The translations under genes and the position numbers were made by a program. The notes below the pieces were generated by a model, which was given only the letters and a program-made list of their open reading frames with translations, made no database searches and was not told the DNA's origin. A DNA stretch of 9,812 nucleotides from Dehalococcoidia bacterium (lineage in GTDB: Bacteria > Chloroflexota > Dehalococcoidia > Lucifugimonadales > Lucifugimonadaceae): the NCBI GenBank assembly GCA_028278465.1, contig JANQEF010000154.1, positions 1 through 9,812 of the forward strand. Reading direction: 5' to 3'. How positions within the stretch are numbered: the first letter of the stretch is position 1; each line of letters begins with the position of its first letter. Below are positions 1-5,854 of this stretch, in pieces.

Positions 1-727
1 GAATCGAGTCACGGCTCACATCGAGCTTCCCGAGTCCGACCGCCGCCTCAGCCATCATCAGCGCGGTCCGCAGCCGCTCAACGAACTCGACCGCAACCCT
101 GTTCACGTCCTCAGCCACAACAATCCTGAAACCGGCGTCCTGGACCAGCTCTACGTATTCGTCGCGGCTGAGCGCATCGCCTATGCACAGCGCGGATGCC
201 ACGACTCCGCCGAACTCAGCAGGAAGCTCGCCCTGCACGGTAACGTCGGTCAGCGCGATCCGTCCGCCGCGCGGCAGCGCATCCCGGAACCGCTCTAACG
301 TCTCCCTCTTCCGGCCCAGCGTCGACAGAACGCACTCCATGAGGACGACATCGAACCGCCCCGGCTCAATCGCCATCTCCTGGATGTCCGCCTGCTCAAA
401 CGTCACGGCATCTGCCAGGCCCTGCAGTTCCGCGTTTCGCCTCGCAGCAGCAACGCCCGCTGGCTCCAGTGTCACGCCGACCACTTCACAGCCGCGCCGG
501 GCCGCAAGGTGTAGAGAAGAAGAGCCGTGGCCGCAGCCAGCGTCAAGAACACGGCTGTCAATACCGACCTGCGCGATGTCTGCCAGCCTGTCAGTGAGCG
601 CGAGGCCGCCGGGATGCAGCGATTCGCCAAGCAGCCACGAGGCAAGCGGGTGCGAGTAGAGCGTAGTGCAGCAGGCTGCGACCGAGTCGGTGCTCAGCAC
701 TGCGGAAACCTGTTCACTCGCGTTCAT
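1..727 (-). CDS. Class I SAM-dependent methyltransferase (3' end outside window)
   Basis: The first 242 codons of a methyltransferase run off the left edge; no stop is seen. The ATG at 727 follows a purine-rich GGGGGGAG a few bases upstream, which supports this start. The SAM-binding Rossmann motif I is VLDAGCGHGSSS at residues 60-71, followed by an acidic-type second strand region (GVTLEPAG, 84-91), an AD at 113-114 and FDVVLMECVL at 125-134. The N-terminus has a distinctive pattern, CC at 19-20 then YSHPLASWLLGESLHPGG at 24-41, which recalls methyltransferases encoded beside radical SAM proteins in some anaerobes (recollection, not searched). The substrate cannot be told from the sequence. 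It lies 63 bases after the SRPBCC gene on the same strand, so it is probably the third gene of the radical SAM unit. Methylation of a small molecule or lipid is possible but unproven. Confidence 0.85.
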   Translation of the reverse strand, partial: MNASEQVSAVLSTDSVAACCTTLYSHPLASWLLGESLHPGGLALTDRLADIAQVGIDSRVLDAGCGHGSSSLHLAARRGCEVVGVTLEPAGVAAARRNAELQGLADAVTFEQADIQEMAIEPGRFDVVLMECVLSTLGRKRETLERFRDALPRGGRIALTDVTVQGELPAEFGGVVASALCIGDALSRDEYVELVQDAGFRIVVAEDVNRVAVEFVERLRTALMMAEAAVGLGKLDVSRDSI

Positions 728-790
728 CTATCTCCCCCCGTTTCGGCTCGCGCCCCGTCGCGTACAAATACGAAAACAGGCTCTGCCTGC

Positions 791-1315
791 TCACATCTCC
801 GGGCAGCTCTCCACCTGCGGAAATGCCCGACTGCGCTTCGCCCGCTCTTCGATCGTCACCTTCAGCTCGTCCAGGTGATGGCGCATGTGCGATCCGATCA
901 CCGGCGCAAATAGCAGTTTGCCAAGAAGCCAGCCCGGCCACGACCAGCGGATGGCGAACCGGCTCTCGTACCTCAGCAGCGTGCAGCCGGACCTATCTTC
1001 GAACGTGAAACGGTCGAGAAGCAGCTTCAGCCCACCGACGATCGGACCCTTGCCGGGCACAAGCTCGAAGTCAATCTGCTCCGGCTCGTTGAGCGTCACC
1101 CATTCGGTCGTGGGAAACGGCTTCGAGACTCCGAGCAGCTTCAGAGGTGTCGAAAACGCCACCAGCTTGCGGGCGCCGTGGTCTTCGAGCACCTTCGGAC
1201 CCGCCGATCCGTTACTCGAAGCCGCACCGAACGCCGTCACCACCTGGAACGCCAGCCTGCGGTCGGCGTGGATATGCACCTCGGTAGGCCGCAGCGTGAT
1301 CGGCTTCGGCGTCAT
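791..1315 (-). CDS. SRPBCC-fold (START/polyketide cyclase-like) small protein
   Basis: A 174-residue protein. Its beginning (LRPTEVHIHADRRLAFQVVT, residues 8-27) is the first beta strand and helix typical of SRPBCC proteins. Alternating strands follow (VAFSTPL, TEWVTL, QIDFEL), then RFTFEDRSGCTLLRYESRF, and a C-terminal helix rich in basic residues after GSHMRHHLDELKVTIEERAK. Such proteins form a deep hydrophobic pocket that binds lipids, polyketides or other apolar ligands; many have no known enzyme activity. The ATG overlaps the stop of the upstream radical SAM gene as ATGA (1312-1315), which argues for translational coupling and a shared role. A lipid-handling or ligand-presenting partner for the radical SAM enzyme is a reasonable guess, not shown. 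No signal peptide is seen, so it is likely cytoplasmic. Confidence 0.8.
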   Translation of the reverse strand: MTPKPITLRPTEVHIHADRRLAFQVVTAFGAASSNGSAGPKVLEDHGARKLVAFSTPLKLLGVSKPFPTTEWVTLNEPEQIDFELVPGKGPIVGGLKLLLDRFTFEDRSGCTLLRYESRFAIRWSWPGWLLGKLLFAPVIGSHMRHHLDELKVTIEERAKRSRAFPQVESCPEM

Positions 1316-2787
1316 GCCCGCCCGGCTCCGCCGCCGTTCTTCACATTCTCGCTCACCGGACCCGAAATCCGAGTGAACCTGTCTCTCGCGCGCTGCTTAA
1401 TCATCTCGTCACGCACCTGCTCCCGGTATCCCACGTTGTTGTACGAGCAGAACGGGATCAGCCTGCCGTCCGGCGTCGCGATCTCCACGCAGCACTTCAT
1501 CAGCTTCTTGATATCGAAGGTGTACGGGTCCTGGAAGTCCTTGATGCTGATCGAAAACAGGTGTTTAGCGATGTCCTCATGCCGGATGCCGTGGAGCGAG
1601 ATGTCGCCGCACGCGGCGCAGAAGCTGTCGGTCGTCTTGTCCGAGCCGGGAGTGGCCGACGACGACCACAGCGCCTCCAACGCCCCGCGCACATCCTCCG
1701 TCATGTCCGGCATGGCGCGGTTGGTGATGTAGTCAAGGTACTCATCGACGTCCACGATCCTCGGCAGCGGCGTGACCGAGCCGTCGTTGTCGATGTAGGC
1801 GTAGGTGATCGACTGGCACGCGGGATGGCAGCACGGCACCGGCACGAAGTCCGACTTCACGAACTTCCCGTCCATGCCGGCGTCTATGCGGTCGATCAAC
1901 TCCGGAATCGTGACCCGGTTCATCGGGTCGAAGTCGAGGTGACGGCCGGTGTGCGTGACCGGTTGGAACATCACCGCGCGCACCGCCGGGTGTTCGAGGC
2001 CGAACTTCACCAGTTCAGGGACCTCGTCCTCGTTGACGCTTCGCTCGACCGCCGCGACGAGGATGGTGTTGAGGCCAAACTCCGCCAGCCTGTCCAGCAC
2101 TTGCAGCTTCTCCTCGAGCAGAGGTTCGCCGCGTAGCTTCACGTAGGTCTCATCGCGCAACCCGTCGAACTGGAAGTAGATCGTCGGTTCGAGCGCGGCG
2201 AACTGCTCCGCCCACTCCGGGTCTCGCACAATGCGCAGACCGTTGGTGTTGACCATCACATGGCGGATGCCCTTCGCCTTCGCCATCTCGATCATGTCGA
2301 AGAGCTGCGGGTGAAGCGTCGGCTCGCCACCGGAGAACTGCACCGACTCCGGCTCTGCCTCGGTCCTGACGAAGGTGTCGAGCATCGTCTCGCACTCGTC
2401 GAGCGTGATGTTGTAGCCGGGGCCGGCGTCAGCGAAGCAGGTGGGACAGGCGAGGTTGCAGGCGGTGTTGACTTCGATCAGGACGAGGCAGGCGTGCTGC
2501 TTGTGGTCGGGGCATAGCCCGCAGTCGTACGGACAGCCTTCGTCGATCTCGGTGGAAAACTCGAGTGGGATAGTGCCCGGCTTGTTGTACTTGAGGCTGT
2601 TGATGTAGCCGTCGGCATCCGGCGAGATGAGGACTTCCAGCGTCTTGCCATCGTTGCATCCAGCCGGGCAACGCTTTCGCATGATCACCTGTCCGTCCTT
2701 CAGGTGAATCTCGCCGTTGATGATCTCCCGGCACTCCGGGCACATGGTCCTGGTCAGCTCGTAGAACACCGAGTCAGCGGTCTGCAT
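1312..2787 (-). CDS. Radical SAM protein, tetraether lipid synthase (Tes)-like
   Basis: Counted from the ATG at 2787 this is 491 residues. The radical SAM cluster motif is CNLACPTC (C110, C114, C117), followed by SGGEPT (152-157). Extra cysteines are arranged as in archaeal Tes/MJ0619: an N-terminal pair of knuckles CPEC (16-19) and CPAGC (40-44), which could hold a mononuclear rubredoxin-like iron; CPYDCGLC (85-92) just before the core; and CCHPAC (319-324), FCAAC (389-393), CC (432-433) and C447 after it. Tes joins the phytanyl tail ends of archaeal diether lipids through sp3 carbon-carbon bonds; bacterial homologues exist but their products are mostly unknown. Start choice: the frame stays open to an ATG at 3030, adding 81 residues of low-complexity Pro/Ser/Arg sequence without a good ribosome site, while homology-like sequence begins right at 2787. 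No convincing Shine-Dalgarno precedes 2787, so the start is uncertain. Other radical SAM paralogues share this architecture, so the lipid role is tentative. Confidence 0.85.
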   Translation of the reverse strand: MQTADSVFYELTRTMCPECREIINGEIHLKDGQVIMRKRCPAGCNDGKTLEVLISPDADGYINSLKYNKPGTIPLEFSTEIDEGCPYDCGLCPDHKQHACLVLIEVNTACNLACPTCFADAGPGYNITLDECETMLDTFVRTEAEPESVQFSGGEPTLHPQLFDMIEMAKAKGIRHVMVNTNGLRIVRDPEWAEQFAALEPTIYFQFDGLRDETYVKLRGEPLLEEKLQVLDRLAEFGLNTILVAAVERSVNEDEVPELVKFGLEHPAVRAVMFQPVTHTGRHLDFDPMNRVTIPELIDRIDAGMDGKFVKSDFVPVPCCHPACQSITYAYIDNDGSVTPLPRIVDVDEYLDYITNRAMPDMTEDVRGALEALWSSSATPGSDKTTDSFCAACGDISLHGIRHEDIAKHLFSISIKDFQDPYTFDIKKLMKCCVEIATPDGRLIPFCSYNNVGYREQVRDEMIKQRARDRFTRISGPVSENVKNGGGAGRA

Positions 2788-3147
2788 CACCCGCTTTTCC
2801 GGCGCGGGAGGTCGCGATGCTCTGCTCTTCTCCTCGTCCGCCCTGTCCTTCGCACGGGTCAATGGCCGCTCCTGTGTTGTCGTCGAGGTCGGTGGCGATG
2901 CGTTGCGGCCCATGCCTCTGATCAGTCTTCGGCTGTCGCCACATCCACTTTGATGCAGCGGCTCGCCCGGAGGTGGCACCGCAAGGAGTTTCGTCGGGCT
3001 GCGGCGGAAGGATTCATCAACGCGAGGCATCGCACAAGCTAGGTGGAGCGCACGCGGGCGCGCGACTCCTCAAGCCAGGGACCCGCGCTATCGAAAAACG
3101 GAGATGCGCTTCCGGCGCCCGCGCACGGCGGGGGAGAATCAGTGGCT

Positions 3148-3441
3148 TCAGGTGTGGTGACCGGCAAGCTGGGCGCGAACCGCCAGCCACCTGAACCACA
3201 GGAACCCCTTCTCCTCGATCAGGAGAGCGACCGCCTTAGCTGCCAGCGCCTTCGATATGAGGATCTCGACACCCTGGTCACGCACCTTGCGATACGCGCT
3301 CAGGTTCGCCTTCCTCGCATAGGTGTCGACCGACACCCTGGCGTGGCCGCCTCAGCCGATCGCCGCGAGGTAATCGAGCGCTATCGGCCTGTCACGCTTG
3401 CCCAGGTTGCGCCGGGCGTTTTCAGTGATGAGAAGCTGCAT
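3148..3441 (-). pseudogene. Hypothetical small frame interrupted by one in-frame TGA
   Basis: Reading leftward from the ATG at 3441, 29 codons (MQLLITENARR... ending LDYLAAIG) lead to TGA at 3354-3352. The same frame then continues for 67 codons to a second TGA at 3150-3148. Both halves look coding-like: balanced Leu/Ile/Val/Ala/Lys/Glu content, G/C at third positions, and a helix such as ILISKALAAKAVALLIEEKG. The simplest reading is a small gene with a nonsense mutation. Alternatives are a real 62-residue protein starting at the GTG at 3336, a UGA-decoded selenoprotein (see the hairpin just downstream of the TGA), or chance in GC-rich DNA. No ribosome site precedes the ATG at 3441. I do not recognise the family. 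If real, it could be the promoter-proximal gene of the radical SAM unit. Confidence 0.3.
3322..3337 (-). repeat. Inverted repeat/hairpin downstream of the in-frame TGA
   Basis: On the minus strand GGTGTC-GGTC-GACACC forms a 6-bp stem with a four-base loop. It begins 14 bases after the in-frame TGA, with the loop GU at about positions 22-23 after that codon. A second small stem (GGCG/CGCC, 3340-3351) lies between. The placement resembles a bacterial SECIS, where a loop containing GGUC sits about 20 bases after the UGA in E. coli fdhF. It may be coincidence, since the core is a common GTCGAC-type palindrome. Confidence 0.25.
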
Positions 3442-3501
3442 GGTGTGGTCTGTCGCCGCTGCCGAGCCGATCCGCTTGCGGAGAGGGCTGCGAAGTGCGA
3501 T

Positions 3502-3521
3502 AGTCCGGCCGGGGCCGGACT
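3502..3521. repeat. Strong GC-rich dyad
   Basis: AGTCCGGCC and GGCCGGACT form a perfect 9-bp inverted repeat around GG, equivalent to an 8-bp stem with a four-base loop. No T-tract follows on either strand, so it is not a standard intrinsic terminator. It lies between the interrupted minus-strand frame and the ATP operon promoter, and could be an operator or an RNA structure in a leftward transcript. Confidence 0.45.
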
Positions 3522-3569
3522 CAACGTGAGTATAGATGCGCGGGCGTGCGCGAAAGGTGCACCGAACGC

Positions 3570-3611
3570 GGCCCGTTTCGCGACCTGTTCGGCCCGGTTC
3601 GTCCGGGTTCG
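3570..3611 (+). repeat. Three helically phased direct repeats upstream of atp promoter
   Basis: GGCCCGTTTCG begins at 3570, GGCCCGGTTCG at 3591 and GTCCGGGTTCG at 3601. The offsets are 21 and 10 bases, close to two turns and one turn of the helix, so the copies would face the same side of the DNA. They end about 45 bases upstream of the proposed -35 element. An activator-binding array is possible; degeneracy and GC bias make chance a fair alternative. Confidence 0.3.
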
Positions 3612-3656
3612 CCAGGATGCTCGCAGGCCGGGATGTTGCGAAATTCGAAGCCGCGG

Positions 3657-3685
3657 TTGGCGCACGAATTCATTTGTGATATTGT
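3657..3685 (+). promoter_or_regulatory. Putative sigma-70 promoter of the ATP synthase operon
   Basis: TTGGCG (3657-3662) and TATTGT (3680-3685) are separated by 17 bases. A TG dinucleotide at 3677-3678, one base before the -10, makes it an extended -10 type. The stretch 3664-3703 is markedly AT-richer than its surroundings. Transcription would start near 3692, leaving a leader of about 26 bases before the GTG start at 3718. The -35 matches consensus only in its first half. Confidence 0.5.
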
Positions 3686-3703
3686 TCACACTCGACGAAT
3701 TCA
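3664..3703. repeat. Direct repeat ACGAATTCA flanking the CRP-like palindrome
   Basis: Two identical 9-base copies, 3664-3672 and 3695-3703, begin 31 bases apart, about three helical turns. Each contains the palindrome GAATTC. They bracket the -10/palindrome region, and the right copy overlaps the expected transcription start. Confidence 0.5.
3675..3690. promoter_or_regulatory. CRP/FNR-type operator palindrome
   Basis: TGTGATATTGTTCACA is a perfect TGTGA-N6-TCACA inverted repeat, the half-site pattern bound by cAMP receptor protein-type regulators. It covers the proposed -10 element completely, a position that would favour repression of the atp promoter. Being symmetrical and in a divergent region, it could also act on leftward transcription. 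Two direct copies of ACGAATTCA (3664-3672 and 3695-3703) flank it, 31 bases apart. No regulator gene is present in the window. Confidence 0.5.
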
Positions 3704-3717
3704 GACGAGGCTAAGCT

Positions 3718-4011
3718 GTGTCTGACTCTCCCAAACCGGCAGGTGAAAACGGCGAGGGAGACCGGGACGGCAAGGCCGGGTCTGGCGGTGACTGGCAGGA
3801 GACGGCGATGCTCCTGGCGCGTATTTCCGGCATTGGCTGGTACGTTGCGGGCAGCATCGGGGCTGGGATAGGCGCAGGCTGGCTGCTGGACAGGCAGTTC
3901 GACACTGAGCCGGTGCTCCTGCTGATAGGGCTGCTGCTGGGCGTGATAGCGGCGTTCGTCGGGATGATCAGGCTGTTGAGTGCGTTTGGCAGACAGCGCA
4001 CCAGACGCTGA
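3718..4011 (+). CDS. AtpZ/AtpI family F-ATPase assembly protein
   Basis: A 97-residue protein opening the ATP synthase operon. A hydrophilic Gly/Asp-rich N-terminus (1-27) is followed by two predicted membrane helices (about 31-57 and 64-88) joined by a short loop containing GWLLDRQFDTEP, the typical signature of the ATPase gene 1/AtpZ family. Members are not stable subunits of the enzyme; related AtpI proteins help assemble the c-ring, and AtpZ has been linked to Mg2+/Ca2+ uptake. Start: GTG at 3718 with CGAGG (3706-3710) seven bases upstream. Only one such gene is present; some operons have AtpZ and AtpI in tandem. The next gene, atpB, begins 42 bases after the stop. Confidence 0.85.
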   Translation: MSDSPKPAGENGEGDRDGKAGSGGDWQETAMLLARISGIGWYVAGSIGAGIGAGWLLDRQFDTEPVLLLIGLLLGVIAAFVGMIRLLSAFGRQRTRR

Positions 4012-4015
4012 AAGC

Positions 4016-4032
4016 GGTCCTCGAAGAGGGCC
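4016..4032 (+). repeat. Intercistronic hairpin before atpB
   Basis: GGTCCTC (4016-4022) pairs with GAGGGCC (4026-4032), with one G-U pair and a three-base loop. It lies just after the AtpZ-like stop. AAAA, not T, follows, so it is not a terminator; it could affect mRNA processing or atpB translation. Confidence 0.4.
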
Positions 4033-4053
4033 AAAAGGGCAAGTCAGAGACCA

Positions 4054-5352
4054 TTGGGGAAACTAATCTCTAACCCCAAACTGCTTCTCGCTGCGGTCGT
4101 TGCGGTCGCAATCCTCTTAATCTCTTTCCTTGGCGGCGCAGTCGGTGCGGCCTTCGGTCTCGGATTCCTCGGTGGCCCGATCCCTCTGATCCAGCTACCT
4201 GCCGAGTACATAACCGAGATCGGCAGCTACCAGCTCATGAACACCTTCGTCATGTTCTGGCTGGCGATCCTCGTAATCATCATCCTCGTGTTCCTCGCAA
4301 CCAGGAACATGAAAGAGGTTCCCGGCAGGTGGCAGAACCTGTTCGAGGCCTTCTTCGAGTTTTTCATCAACCTGGCCGAAGCAGCCGCCGGTGGCCGCAG
4401 GGGCCGCATGTTCCTGCCGGTCGTCACCGCCATCTTCCTCGGCGTCCTCTTCTCCAACTGGCTCGGCACGCTGCCCGGTGTAAACAACATCGGCCGCATC
4501 GAGACGGTCGAGGAGTTCATGGAGATCAAGCTCAAGAAGGAGTTCAACGCCGAAGGCCATGGCAAGCTCGCTAAAGACGTGAAGAAGATGGGCTTCGCCA
4601 AGTTCATGGAGACTCACGGCGAGGATGAGCACGTTGAGGAGGTGTTGCGGACGTTCTTCTCAGAGCACGGACAGGACCTCTTCGTGATCTTCTCCGGCGA
4701 TTCCGGAGTCGGGTTCATCAACCTCGGCCGCGGCGAGCAGTGGAAGGTGCGCCTCAACCAGGTGGTAGCGCTTCCCTCCAACTTCGATGACCACGATGCG
4801 GTCGACACGTTCATTCACCAGGTCGAGGTGCCGCGAATACTCGAAGGCGTCCAGCCAGACGAAGAGCAGGAGTGGACGGCCACCGACGTAGAGGAAGGGC
4901 GCGTGGGCCTGCTGGTGCCGTTCTTCCGCGGCGCGAGCACAGACCTGAACACGACTCTCGCCATCGCTATATTCGCCATGGTCAGCGTCCAGTTCTGGGG
5001 CTTCAGGACACTCGGCTTCAGCGGCTATGCCGGGAAGTTCATCTTCAACCCGATCAAAGACCCGATCGGGGCGTTCGTCGGCTTGCTTGAGCTGATCGGC
5101 GAGGGCATCAAGGTCATATCGTTCACATTCCGTCTCTTCGGAAACATGTTCGCCGGAGAGATCCTGCTCATCGCAATGGGCTTCCTGCTGCCGCTCATCG
5201 GCATCATTCCGTTCCTTGGCCTGGAGCTGTTCGTAGGCGTGATCCAGGCCGCCATCTTCTCAGTACTTACGTTGATATTCGGCTCGCTGGCGATCATCGC
5301 CCACGGGCATGGCGACCACGATGAGGAGCACGGCGCCGAACAGGCGCACTAA
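4054..5352 (+). CDS. atpB: ATP synthase F0 subunit a, with large inserted domain
   Basis: Subunit a forms the proton half-channels beside the c-ring. Family landmarks: membrane helix at 62-82 (NTFVMFWLAILVIIILVFLA), FFINLAEAAAG (103-113), LPVVTAIFLGVLFSNWLGTLPG (121-142), DLNTTLAIAI (297-306), and the key FRLFGNMFAGE with Arg360 (equivalent of E. coli Arg210) and Glu369, then GVIQAAIFSVLTLIF near the end (Gln398). At 432 residues it is far longer than the usual 230-300. The excess is a hydrophilic block at about 147-285, between the helix ending near 142 and DLNTTL, which is expected to sit outside the cytoplasm. The N-terminus has an additional hydrophobic stretch (10-40). The C-terminus is His/Asp/Glu-rich (five His in 417-432). 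The start is TTG at 4054, chosen because it precedes the first hydrophobic segment; its ribosome site is weak. Alternative starts nearby cannot be excluded. Confidence 0.95.
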   Translation: MGKLISNPKLLLAAVVAVAILLISFLGGAVGAAFGLGFLGGPIPLIQLPAEYITEIGSYQLMNTFVMFWLAILVIIILVFLATRNMKEVPGRWQNLFEAFFEFFINLAEAAAGGRRGRMFLPVVTAIFLGVLFSNWLGTLPGVNNIGRIETVEEFMEIKLKKEFNAEGHGKLAKDVKKMGFAKFMETHGEDEHVEEVLRTFFSEHGQDLFVIFSGDSGVGFINLGRGEQWKVRLNQVVALPSNFDDHDAVDTFIHQVEVPRILEGVQPDEEQEWTATDVEEGRVGLLVPFFRGASTDLNTTLAIAIFAMVSVQFWGFRTLGFSGYAGKFIFNPIKDPIGAFVGLLELIGEGIKVISFTFRLFGNMFAGEILLIAMGFLLPLIGIIPFLGLELFVGVIQAAIFSVLTLIFGSLAIIAHGHGDHDEEHGAEQAH

Positions 5353-5503
5353 TAACTAACGGCTGTCTGTGCCGGCAGCGGGGCGAAACAAGCCCGGCCG
5401 ACACAAGAGGTAAAACCGGGCAACGGCAAGCGCAGTGGTCCCGGCAAATACGGAAGGGCGATGCGCACGTGCACGCCCCGCTGTAGACAACGCAAGGGAC
5501 CCT

Positions 5504-5508
5504 GGAGG
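5504..5508 (+). promoter_or_regulatory. Strong Shine-Dalgarno deciding the atpE TTG start
   Basis: GGAGG lies six bases before TTG at 5515. It selects that start over the upstream in-frame ATG at 5461, which would add 18 Arg/Cys-rich residues foreign to c subunits and has no such site. A strong site suits the high copy number of subunit c. Confidence 0.75.
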
Positions 5509-5514
5509 GCTCAG

Positions 5515-5754
5515 TTGGAAAACATCACGGAATTTAAGGGGCTGGAAGCCATCGGTGCAGCCATCGCCATTGGCCTTGGCGCCATTGGTCCCGCTGTCGG
5601 CATTGGCATGCTGGCGGCGAAGGCCATGGAGGCTCTCGGGCGTAACCCCGAGGCCGCCGACTCGATCCGCCAGAACATGATCCTGGCCATCGCCTTCGCA
5701 GAAGCGATCGCGATTTACGCCCTGGTCGTGGCCGTCATCATCCTGTTCGTGTAA
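5515..5754 (+). CDS. atpE: ATP synthase F0 subunit c (proteolipid)
   Basis: A 79-residue hairpin of two membrane helices that builds the rotating c-ring. Helix 1 (about 9-37) is glycine-rich (GLGAIGPAVGIG). The polar loop RNPEA (43-47), which contacts gamma/epsilon, follows. Helix 2 (about 54-79) carries the ion-binding carboxylate Glu63 in FAEAIAIY. The residue after Glu63 is Ala, not Ser/Thr, and helix 1 lacks the glutamine of sodium-binding rings, so coupling to protons is inferred. Start is TTG at 5515 with GGAGG upstream. The 162-base gap from atpB contains no recognised gene, and a strong hairpin follows at 5797-5831. Confidence 0.95.
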   Translation: MENITEFKGLEAIGAAIAIGLGAIGPAVGIGMLAAKAMEALGRNPEAADSIRQNMILAIAFAEAIAIYALVVAVIILFV

Positions 5755-5796
5755 CGACCGGGACCGACCACGCCTTAAAAGGCAACGCAGACTGGA

Positions 5797-5831
5797 GTCA
5801 CCGGCCGGGAACGAGTGTCCTGGCCGGTGAC
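5797..5831 (+). repeat. Long intercistronic stem-loop between atpE and atpF
   Basis: GTCACCGGCCGGGA (5797-5810) pairs with TCCTGGCCGGTGAC (5818-5831): 14 base pairs with one G-U and a seven-base loop. It lies between the atpE stop and the atpF ribosome site at 5845. There is no T-tract, so a full terminator is unlikely. It could protect the 3' end of an atpE-rich message, reduce read-through, or limit atpF translation, fitting the need for many more c than b subunits. A smaller dyad, GCCTTAAAAGGC, is at 5772-5783. Confidence 0.7.
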
Positions 5832-5854
5832 CACAAGCAACTGCGGAGAGGGTT

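Larger units (their letters stand above)
2788..3717. other. Long divergent intergenic region
   Basis: About 930 bases separate the conserved start of the leftward radical SAM gene from the rightward ATP synthase operon. The part next to the radical SAM gene (2788-3030) is an open but low-complexity extension of that frame. The middle holds an interrupted minus-strand frame (3148-3441), a GC dyad (3502-3521) and phased repeats (3570-3611). The right end holds the ATP operon promoter and a CRP-like palindrome. The plus-strand frame open across 3043-3714 has arginine/alanine-rich composition without recognisable domains and reads as an antisense shadow. No tRNA, IS or CRISPR was recognised here. 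Confidence 0.7.

Noticed and set aside
183..1732. Several plus-strand open frames opposite the leftward genes
   Set aside because: They are antisense to the methyltransferase, SRPBCC and radical SAM genes and show no recognisable motifs.
3502..3521. Intrinsic terminator at the GC dyad
   Set aside because: No run of T follows on either strand.
3601..3625. tRNA T-arm-like GGGTTCGCC sequence
   Set aside because: No acceptor, D or anticodon arms could be found around it.
3043..3714. Plus-strand open frame of 223 codons before the atp operon
   Set aside because: Arg/Ala/Pro-rich composition, no domain, no ribosome site, and it runs antisense to a more coding-like minus-strand frame and through the promoter region.
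5461..5514. Upstream ATG giving subunit c an 18-residue N-terminal extension
   Set aside because: The extension is Arg/Cys-rich and unlike any c subunit, while TTG at 5515 has GGAGG at ideal spacing.
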